Assembly: GCF_002099425.1 (NCBI RefSeq)
Contig: NW_018343982.1
Span: 6,235,501-6,299,500 of the forward strand
Direction of reading: 5' to 3'
Source of the DNA: Phascolarctos cinereus
Taxonomy: Eukaryota > Chordata > Mammalia > Diprotodontia > Phascolarctidae
DNA length: 64,000 nucleotides
Every line of letters begins with the position of its first letter. Positions within the stretch are counted from its first letter, which is position 1. Made by a program: the position numbers and the translations under genes. Of the stretch, positions 12,166-64,000 are shown in pieces. Below the pieces are notes generated by a model. That model saw only the letters and a program-made list of their open reading frames with translations, searched no databases and was not told the DNA's origin.

Positions 12166-12649
12166 TCTGTAATGCCATATAGGAAAAAGAAAACCAGAAT
12201 GTTTTGAAGTTATAGATGACACAGTACTTTGGGCATTCTCAAAGAAAAAGCTTTTAAAAATTAGTGCTTAACCTCATTCCTTTCTTTATAGGGGTGGGTG
12301 ACTATGGGTATGGGACACTGCATATAATATCAGATTTTTTTCAACATGTTGGTTAATTTTTTCTGGACTAGTCACTGGTATCCTCTTTTTTATCCTTTAT
12401 GAGAGAGAAGGGATGGGGGTGGGAAAACACAGAAGCAAAAAAAAAAGCAATAAACATTTTTTGAAAGTCTGAGCTTATATATTTATGTAAAAAATTTGTG
12501 TACTATGAACTTTAAGCACAGTTTTTCAATTTGTGATTGCTTCAGTAATAACAGAAACAATGTGATGAAAAGAAAAACTAATGCTAAAAGCTTTGGGAGA
12601 TAAAATCTTAAATACCTCAAAGAAAAATTATCTGTAGGCAAGTCAGTGA
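12166..12649. other. Intergenic, little recognised
   Basis: AT-rich. 12335-12470 has an L1-3'-UTR look (a CTGG...GGGATGGGGGTGGG stretch then an A-run with AATAAA) on the + strand but is too short to be sure. Confidence 0.3.
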
Positions 12650-12820
12650 CCAGGATAGTAAAATGGAAGCTGCCTAGGGCTAGGATTCTGGCTTACTGGG
12701 TAACCTAGGGTAAGTTGCCTAATTTCCCTAAGCCTCAACTTATTCAACCTTCCAAATGACGATAATAATATAATTTTTATCTACTTCATGGGGTTGTTGA
12801 GAGGATCAAATGAAGTAATG
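12650..12820 (-). repeat. MIR SINE
   Basis: Reverse MIR with TAAGTTGCCTAATTTCCCTA, TCAACTTATTCAACCTTC and CATGGGGTTGTTGAGAGGAT. Confidence 0.75.
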
Positions 12821-12837
12821 TAATTTGATTCAATTGA

Positions 12838-13500
12838 CTGAAAAGCATTTATAAAGGGTGCTAGGCACAGTATGGAAGGCTGGAGAGACAAAGACAAAAA
12901 CAGAACAGTCCCTCATCTTAAGAAACTTACATGGTACAGGAAGGCAACATGTACATAGATAAGTAAATATAGGCCATATACACAGTAAATATGGGGATGG
13001 GGAGGTGGTAGAAATACTAACAACTGGAGGATCAGTAAAGGCCTTTTGTAGGAGGGATGATGAGCATAGTCTTGAAGGGAGGTATTGCAGCAAGGAGACT
13101 CCCAGCCTCTCCAAAGATATGGAGGTGGGAGATGGAACAGCTTGCACTAGGAATGGCAAATGGGCTCATTTGGTTGGAGAACAGAGTACATGAAGGGTAG
13201 TAAAGTGAAATCAGCTCACAAAGATAAGTTGGAGCCAGATCACAAAAGGTTTTCAATGCCAGATAAGAGTTTGCATTTTATCCTCCAGGCAACTGGGAGT
13301 CACTGAAGATTCTTGAGGAGACTGGCAGGGTCAGACTTGTGCTTTAGAATATTAATTTGGAAACTATGTAGAGTATCAATAAAGGCATAAAGGAAATGAA
13401 TGAAAAAACACTTATTGAGTGTTTACCATGTGCCAAGCAGAAGGGGAACAAATACAAAAGTAAAGACAGTCCCTGCCTTCAAGGAGCTTACATACTAATT
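12838..13500 (-). mobile_element. L2-clade LINE 3' ends (two pieces)
   Basis: Antisense L2-clade C-terminal ORF2 and tail: GTGCTAGGCACAGTATGGAA at one end, AAAAGGTTTTCAATGCCAGA and CAACTGGGAGTCACTGAAGA further in. A second tail copy lies at 13395-13500 (TTACCATGTGCCAAGCAGAA, TCAAGGAGCTTACATACTAA). 13500-14065 holds nothing I recognise. Confidence 0.75.
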
Positions 13501-14069
13501 GGTGAATGGTGGTCAGAGATATTTTGCATAGGAACATTACAGGGATGGTGAACAGAATTATAAGGAAGTAGATTAACCTACCCTTTATAAAAGCAATAGC
13601 AACATTGATTTGATTATGTTTCTAAAGCTGGACAGTAGAGTCTGGAGGAAGGGTGGGTAGGAAGGAGTTGGCCAGAGGATAAAATAAAGCATGGCCAGAG
13701 GTAGCCTGATATAGTGGGCCACTATAAGATACTCAGGACAGTGGGAGCTCTAGTACTAAAAGGGTCAAGTCTTCCCTGTCATTCGAGTAGACTGACTGGG
13801 CCTCAAGGTGGCTGGATAGATCGGAGGAGAAAACTTGAGGCTGCAAAACCAGTTAGGAGACCATTTTAATATCCAGGGAAGAGGCAATGAGGGCTAAACA
13901 CATAACACTCACAAGCATGCACTGATAGAATTCAGTAACTCAACTTATAACTATTATTACGCTCTGCTGAGAGGTTGAGACACTGAAGGCTCAGCTGGGA
14001 TTTCATAATGTAAATTTGTAATGGATCCAGTGAGCATGGTTGTGTGCTAGCACTATTAAGCAGCCCCAG

Positions 14070-14325
14070 AGTAGAGCCATTTATCTATTGGGGAATGGCT
14101 TTTGGGCTAATATATTTCCATTTAGTTGTTTATTTATCTTGGATATCAGACCATTTCCAGAGATATTTGATACAAAGATTTTCCCCAAGTTAATTATTTC
14201 CTATCTTTTCCTAGTTACGTTAATTTTGTTCACGCAAAAACTTTTCAATTTAACGTAATTGAAACTATCAGTTTTATCTTCTGTAATTTCCTTTAGTCCT
14301 TGTTTGATTAAGAATGCACACTCTA
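14070..14325 (-). mobile_element. L1/HAL1 3' region fragment
   Basis: ATCTATTGGGGAATGGCTTT, then ATATCAGACCATTTCCAGAG and CAAAAACTTTTCAATTTAAC: the antisense block that also occurs in mammalian L1M/HAL1. Confidence 0.65.
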
Positions 14326-14339
14326 GCCATAGCTGTGAA

Positions 14340-14455
14340 ACCACCCCCTCATTTTTCATATAGGGAAAATAAATACCAGGGTGGTTAGGTAACTTGTCTA
14401 AGGTAAAAGAGATAGAATTTGAACCCAGATCCTAACACTTGAGCTAGTATAATAC
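14340..14455 (+). repeat. MIR fragment
   Basis: CCCTCATTTTTCATATAGGG, GGTAACTTGTCTAAGGTAAA and AATTTGAACCCAGATCCTAA. 14460-15430 has no convincing repeat or gene; an A/AAAC-rich patch with TG repeats lies at 15050-15105. Confidence 0.6.
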
Positions 14456-15439
14456 CTCCGATATGTCCAATTATTAAGAAATGGGAAAACTAATTATGGT
14501 ATGTTTTAATGGAACAATACTTTGCCATAAGGAATTGAGAATAGGAAGGATTCAGGTAGAACAAAGGCAAAATTTGCTCAAATTTTTCTTTTTTGGTAGA
14601 CCCCTATTCTAGGCTAGACCTGACTCAGGCCAAGAAGTTTAGGTTTGATATTGGAATTTAAGTCACTTGACTGTTAACAAAAAAGATTTCTTTAGCCTCC
14701 TAGCAAGGGAAAGATGTTCAATAAATAGTACGCATTGAAAACCCCTCAAGTTGGATCCCCTGCCTTTGACTTGTACATCCTGGTACATCTAAGTCAAGCC
14801 TTAGAGAGACAAACTTCTAATTTTGTACTCAGGCAACCTGGAAGTGAAATCAGGAGCACAGCCTTTAATTCCCTAAGAAAATCAGTACCTTTTAAGGAAA
14901 AATTAGCCTCATTAGAATGGGGTGTTTTAAGATTTTGTTTCCATCTCCACATGTAAGTTCATGGTCTTCATGGCAGGTTCTGGTTCCCTCAAATGCTAGT
15001 CCTCTCTCCTAACTTGCCACTATCTAAGGTATACTATTTCCTTTATGGGGATAAAATAAACAAACAAATAAATAAACGTGTGTGTATGTTTATATGTGTG
15101 CATACATTTTTTCCTGTCTTTATAAAGCTCAGAAATTAAATGGGAAGACAGCACACAAGACAATTAATATTCGTTCTCTTAATCATCTTTCAATCATCCT
15201 GACAAATACCATCAGTGCCTTGGTTCAAAGTCCTTTGCTGGGGGTTACTTCATGCCCATATCAATTCATGCTCCACCAGCTGCCTGCCAGGTGCCCTGAT
15301 ACACCTCGGGTGATTCCACTGTAAGACCTGCTCTCTTGATTGGTGAGGAGCTCCAGCTGTGCTGCTCAAGCCCTTCAGAGCTTAACTCACCCACTGGACA
15401 GCTCCAGTCCCCAAGGGAGGTCCTACCCATGTTTTCTTT

Positions 15440-15605
15440 TCCCCTTTATGCTTATTCCCCTTTCTGCTCCCCTTTATGCTGTGATTTTTCCCATCAGAAT
15501 GTGAGCACCTTTAAAGCAGGGACTGGCTTTTTTTCCCTTTTATTTGTATACCCAATACTTAGCATGTTACCAGTCACATAATAAGTTTAATAAGTGCCTT
15601 ATCTA
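15440..15605 (+). mobile_element. L2-clade LINE 3' end
   Basis: TTTTTCCCATCAGAATGTGA, then AAAGCAGGGACTGGC and ATACTTAGCATGTTACCAGT, the L2 tail. Confidence 0.65.
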
Positions 15606-15689
15606 TCTGCTTTGAGATTTACAAAGACAAATAAGATGCAGTTTGTGCCATCCATGAACTTAGTTTATTAAATAAGCTAAGAGAAGAGA

Positions 15690-15860
15690 GGCAGCAGGGT
15701 GTAAAAAGAGCAGTGGGGGAAGGAGGTGACAAAACACTAGCATTTACTAGCTGTGTGACCTTAAATTAATCATTTCACTTCTCTGGGTGTCATTTTCCTT
15801 ACCCATCAAATCAAGATAAAAAGTTGTCCACCTATTCCACAGAATTTTTGTAAACATCTA
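15690..15860 (-). repeat. MIR SINE
   Basis: TTTACTAGCTGTGTGACCTT and TTTTCCTTACCCATCAAATC in reverse MIR order. Confidence 0.7.
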
Positions 15861-15861
15861 A

Positions 15862-16095
15862 TGAGATAGGGGGCAGTTCGGTAGCTCAGCGGAGCCAGGA
15901 AGACCCAAGTTCAAGTGTGGCTTCAGACACTCACTAGCTGTATGACCCTGGGCAAGCCACTTAATCTCTGTTTGCCTTAAGCCTCTGGAGAAAATAACAA
16001 ACCACTCCAATATCTTTGCTAAGAAAACCTCATGGACAGTATGGTCCTGGGTTCACAGGAGTTGGACATGACTGAATAACTGAACAAGTGAACAA
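15862..16095 (+). mobile_element. Marsupial CORE-SINE, sense
   Basis: tRNA-like head (GGGCAGTTCGGTAGCTCAGC, GACCCAAGTTCAAGTGTGGC), CORE-like TAGCTGTATGACCCTGGGCA, then AAACCACTCCAATATCTTTG and GTTGGACATGACTGAATAAC. Confidence 0.8.
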
Positions 16096-16254
16096 CGAGA
16101 TATCATAAGCAAAGGTGTTTTTGAAAGTTACCAAACACTTTGGTAAATGATGATCAAAGGTATCCCCGGGGTTCAATCCCAAAATAATGATAAAAATAAC
16201 AAATAACAGGAAATTCGAATTTGTAAGGTCCCTTCCAGCTGTAACTTTCTTAGA

Positions 16255-16375
16255 TCCTTGGGATTAAGCTCCCTGAAGGCAGGGGCTGCCTTTGCCTCTT
16301 TTTGCATCCTCAGCGGTTAGCACAGTGCCTGGCACACAGTAGGTACTTAATAAATGTTTACTGATTTATTATTTA
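16255..16375 (+). mobile_element. L2-clade LINE 3' end
   Basis: AGCTCCCTGAAGGCAGGGGC, then GCACAGTGCCTGGCACACAG and AATAAATGTTTACTGA: a rather well-preserved tail that abuts the CpG island. Confidence 0.8.
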
Positions 16376-16750
16376 GACACACTCATAAAAACAATGCACG
16401 GCAGATTATTATAGGTGGGTGAGATCAGCAAAGACATTCACTTTCTCATTCTCTAGCGCTAGCTGCACTTGCTAATCTCTGAAACAGCATCAGGTGTTTT
16501 GCTTCCTCACGTCAATTCTGCGCATTTGCTCCTCAGTGCCCACAGGCTTTCGGTAAAAGCGTAATATCCATTAGAAATTAGAAATGAGTCAAGTGCGAAA
16601 TAAATGCGGGCTGACCGCCTTTCTAGCGAGCCCGACCAGGGAAAAGGCCCATAGCCCCAAAGCGCTTTGCATTTCCAAACATAATCAGCTACACAACAAC
16701 CTAGCCCGCAGCGCCCAAGTTCAACCTTCGTGGGTTTTTTTAATCCCCTG

Positions 16751-16764
16751 AAACCACGTGGTTT
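16751..16764. promoter_or_regulatory. Palindromic E-box (AAACCACGTGGTTT)
   Basis: A 14-bp perfect palindrome around CACGTG, the class of site bound by USF or MYC/MAX. It lies about 470 bp upstream of the SMC3 ATG, at the edge of the CpG island. Confidence 0.45.
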
Positions 16765-17094
16765 AGCCTGGCTCATCTTCGCGGTCCCCTCCCCTCGCGG
16801 TTTGAGGACGCTTGCCTTTGGCGCCGAACCTTTCCCCTCTCGTAGTCGCTACCACTGGCTTCCGCCATAGAGGGGGAAACGGACCAGGCCAAGGACGCCT
16901 GGAATAAAGCCGAAAGCGAATTCTCGAAGGAATGGACACTATGCCCAAAATACAAATACGATTTTGCCACGCAGAGTCTGACAGCAGCTAGTCCTGGGTG
17001 AGGAAAAGCGGCGAAGTTTCCCAGAGCACCCGCTCCTCCCTGCACGGGTGGCGACGATGGTTTGATCCAGACGGGGGACACCGCCTCCTCAGAG

Positions 17095-17107
17095 GCCGCC
17101 ATTTTGT
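17095..17107 (+). promoter_or_regulatory. YY1-type motif (CCGCCATTTTG)
   Basis: GCCGCCATTTTG, a good match to the YY1 element often found just downstream of start sites in CpG-island promoters. It lies about 120 bp before the ATG, near the expected start of the 5' UTR. Function inferred from motif and place only. Confidence 0.5.
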
Positions 17108-17226
17108 TTGGCTAGGGAAAGGATCGGGGTCGTGGGGGAGGGGTCGTAGATTCAGCTCACCTGACTGGCGGAGAAGCAGCTGCGGGTCCCGGGAGGGTCT
17201 TTCTCCCGGGCCAGGAGAGAGGAATC

Positions 17227-61399
<44,173 letters not shown>

Positions 61400-61797
61400 T
61401 TGGAAATTATTGGCAGCTTGTTTGGAAGATGTGTATAGTATGAAACCTCAACTGAGGAATTGTAAATTTCAAACTAAATATTTGGTCACTGTTAAAAAAT
61501 AGTTTTTGAGCTTGTATTTTAACTAAGAAGGTCCAAGGATTCTTAGTTTTGGATGACTTCGTGTGTTCATTTTATGTTTCTGTTGCTGTATTCTTTTATA
61601 AAATATCTGTTTATGTACCTTTTTACTTGTAGTTTAAGAACTCTTCCTCTCCAGTCTTTTTGTAAAGTGTCCCTTTGCTGTTTTAAATCTTTTTGAGACA
61701 TGCTTGATAGCTTTCCCTAATTACAGTTTTATCAATTGTACTGCCTCATCCTTTTAAAAAATATATAACTTCAATTAAATGATTGATTTTATGGCTG
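61400..61797 (+). other. SMC3: SMC3 3' UTR (end estimated)
   Basis: AT-rich sequence without recognisable repeats between the stop and the first plausible poly(A) signal. About 390 nt, close to what I recall for the mammalian mRNA. The cleavage point is an estimate. Confidence 0.7.
61774..61779 (+). terminator. SMC3 poly(A) signal ATTAAA
   Basis: ATTAAA is followed within 15-30 bases by a T/G-rich stretch (TGATTTTATGGCTG), the usual downstream element. No AATAAA precedes it in the 3' UTR. Confidence 0.65.
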
Positions 61798-62264
61798 TAA
61801 CTTAGTAGAGGTGTATGTGTTTTCATTTACAGTTTGAGTAGTTAATTTGAATTTTCTTTGAAAGTAACCTCTCTCAATTTTGCTCTGTTCCAGTCTATGG
61901 TAAGTATTTAAAATGGGAGTTTGACTTCATTAAAAGGAATATTATTTCTGAAATGGATAAGTTCAGTATTCTCTTCATTTAACCCAGCGTATCTTGGCCC
62001 TTTAAAATTTTCAGTATGGTAGGATTTAGTTTATTTAAAGGAGTTAATTGTATTTTAGGAGAAAGTTTTCTTTAAACAAATCTTAAGAGGTTAGTTAAAT
62101 AACAGTGTATGTAAGAAATTGGCCTGTGATCCTGCCCCTCCTATGTATACCAGTAAACATTTATTAGAAATTGTTCCTTAAGTTACTCAACATTTCCTTT
62201 CTTCATGTTGGGAACATAGCTGGTTGATTACTATAAGAGATATTACTAAAAAGAAAACTAGTGA

Positions 62265-62455
62265 ATCAAGAGACTAGGATTATATTCCTGGGTCTGATAC
62301 CAAAATTGTCTTTGTGATCTTGTGCAAGTAAGTAAATTTCATACTATAAACCTAATTTCCTTTTATATCATATAGGGATAATAAAACTTGTCCTGCTTAA
62401 CTTCAGAGGGCTGCCATGAGGATAAAATGAGATTCTTTTAAAAATACCTTACAAA
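62265..62455 (-). repeat. MIR SINE, downstream of SMC3
   Basis: CTTTGTGATCTTGTGCAAGT, ATATAGGGATAATAAAACTT and GAGGGCTGCCATGAGGATAA. Confidence 0.7.
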
Positions 62456-62619
62456 CAATTTTTTATTTTTTGTTATTTGACAGACACCAGTTAGCACAAA
62501 TCCTTCCATATGCAAAGAACAGGAAAAAAGTGTTGTATTTGATATCATCAATCTCTTAAAAATAGCTTCCTTTTAAAATCAGCATATATTATTGTCCCCC
62601 TCCAAATGTTGTTTGTGAG

Positions 62620-62765
62620 GGTTTTTTTGGTGAGGCAGTTGGGGTTAAGTGACTTGCCCAGGGTCACACAGCTAGTAAGTGTCGTGTCTGAGGTCAGATT
62701 TGAACTCAGGTCCTCCTGACTCCAAGGCCAGAGCTATAGCCACTGTGCCAACTCGCTGCACCTGT
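62620..62765 (-). mobile_element. Marsupial SINE, antisense
   Basis: TTTTTTGGTGAGGCAGTTGG, TGCCCAGGGTCACACAGCTA, AGCCACTGTGCCAACTCGCT. Same subfamily as 60712-60856. Confidence 0.88.
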
Positions 62766-62784
62766 GAGTGAATGTTTTTTTTTA

Positions 62785-63330
62785 ATGTTTCAGTGAACCA
62801 CTTTTTTTTCCTTCTTTTTATCTCACTGTTACTCCCCTCTCTTCATTGCTCCCAAATTAAAAAAAAAAAGCACTCTCTTGTGACTAATAAACATAGTTAA
62901 GTAAAACAAAACCACACATTGGATATGTCTGAAATTGTATTATCGTTTTGCATCTCAAGCTCACTTAATTTCTGTTAAATTGTGGATATCATTCAGTGCT
63001 CTGTAGTAATGTGGTTAGTCATTTCACTGATCAAAATTCTTAAGTTTTCCAAACTTTTTTTTTCCAGTGTTGGAGTCACTATATAAATTAGTTAACTGGT
63101 TCTGCTCATTTTACTCTGCATCAGTTCATACAAGTTTTCCCAGGTTTCCATTTGTGATTTCTTTAGTGTGAAGTAATTCTCAATCACATTTGTGTGCCAT
63201 AATTTATTAGCTATTGTCTTATTGATGTGTGCACTCTTTTATTTTTTAGTTCTTTGCTGAAAACAAAAACATACTTCTGTAAATATTTTTGTACATATGG
63301 GTACTTTCCCTTGTCTTTGAGCTCTTCATA
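62785..63330 (-). mobile_element. L1 3' region
   Basis: Antisense: GGTTCTGCTCATTTTACTCT, CATCAGTTCATACAAGTTTT, GTGTGCCATAATTTATTAGC, AGTTCTTTGCTGAAAACAAA. 63330-63520 unrecognised. Confidence 0.75.
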
Positions 63331-63524
63331 AACATTTTAAAGTCCAAGACAAATGTAATATTTTATTGAAGTTAAGAAGTTGTTAATAAATATGTAAAAT
63401 TTTGGCTCTCCAGCCTAATATTAGGAAATGAATACCCAAGCAAAATAAGGTGATAATAAAGGCATCTAGTTGCTTTTGTAGCCCAGCCCAGATGAATCAT
63501 ATCTTAGGGTATGTAAAAAAAAAA

Positions 63525-63695
63525 AACAGGCAGCCTGGCGTAATGGATAAAGCACTAAACTTTGAAGTCAGGTGTATCTAAGTTTGATTCTTCCTCTGAG
63601 ACTTAATAGCCTTCTGACCAAGGGCTAGTCACTATCTCTCTGAGCCTTAGACAACTCTCTAAGACTAAGTTCTGCAGTAGTAATATATTCAGTAC
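63525..63695 (+). mobile_element. CORE-SINE, sense
   Basis: CAGGCAGCCTGGCGTAATGG, GAAGTCAGGTGTATCTAAGT, CTTCTGACCAAGGGCTAGTC; a diverged tRNA-type head. Confidence 0.65.
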
Positions 63696-63734
63696 AAGGA
63701 ACACCAAAATACAGGTCTTTGACATACTGACTGG

Positions 63735-64000
63735 AAGAACTGGTTAAGTTTGATTGCTGAGCTCAGTGATCTTTGAAAGATCAGGAAGAGTAGGAGAAAT
63801 GCTACAAGATTAGAGAAGGCCAAATGTTTAAGATTAAAAAAAAAAAGCAAAAAGAATGGCTAACATGCCTTGACATTGATTTTTGGCAAAATTGTAAAAC
63901 ATTACTAAAGGGATGATTAAGGATTTTAAGAACTGGTCATACCAGGTTAATCCTATTTCCTGTTTTGGCAGTTACTAGGCTAGAAGATTAGAAGAATGTT
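63735..64000 (+). mobile_element. CR1/L3 LINE ORF2 fragment (runs off the window)
   Basis: GAGAAGGCCAAATGTTTAAG, GCAAAATTGTAAAACATTAC and TGGTCATACCAGGTTAATCC follow CR1/L3 reverse-transcriptase sequence. Confidence 0.65.

Noticed and set aside
15862-16095. tRNA-like sequence as a tRNA gene
   Set aside because: SINE head; decayed boxes, no cloverleaf, and the same unit occurs at many sites.
16507-17102. Overlapping minus-strand reading frames upstream of SMC3
   Set aside because: Open because of the GC-rich CpG island; no domain, no splice pattern, and frames overlap one another.

Overview
The window is nuclear DNA from a mammal, most likely a marsupial. It contains one complete protein-coding gene, SMC3, on the + strand. 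The marsupial call rests on the repeats: tRNA-derived CORE-SINEs of the kind abundant in marsupials, several L1 lineages whose minus-strand pieces still read as ORF1p and the ORF2p C-terminus, a great deal of L2/CR1-clade LINE, MIRs, hAT MITEs and no Alu or B1. The species cannot be resolved from the sequence.

Layout: 1-16.4 kb is intergenic and almost wholly old repeats (MIR, L1, L2/CR1, one broken ERV and one hAT MITE). A CpG island at about 16.44-17.9 kb carries the SMC3 promoter, 5' UTR and first coding exon. Positions 17,227-61,399 hold 29 coding exons. Each junction was placed by eye, and the exons sum to 3,654 nt, i.e. 1,217 residues plus a stop, which is the length I recall for human SMC3. 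The 3' UTR runs to an ATTAAA signal at 61,774. The rest of the window (61.8-64 kb) is MIR, SINE, L1 and CR1.

SMC3 is the ATPase core subunit of cohesin, which works with SMC1, RAD21 and STAG to hold sister chromatids together and extrude loops. Its N-terminal half-head (Walker A) is in exons 2-8, the coiled-coil arm in exons 9-15 and 20-25, the hinge in exons 16-19, and the C-terminal half-head (LSGGQ signature and Walker B) in exons 26-29.

The most interesting points are: (1) intron 19 has a perfect U12-type donor (ATATCCTTTT), and the only acceptor that keeps the frame makes it end in AT rather than AC or AG; (2) three 7SL RNA-derived retropseudogenes, all antisense, lie in introns 1, 4 and 13; (3) an ERV fossil (4.26-6.42 kb) has a short direct repeat at its ends and a poly(A)-like tail, as if a viral RNA had been retroposed; (4) clear nested insertions (L1 in L2, L2 in CR1) and repeated copies of one hAT MITE. 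No undescribed gene system was found.
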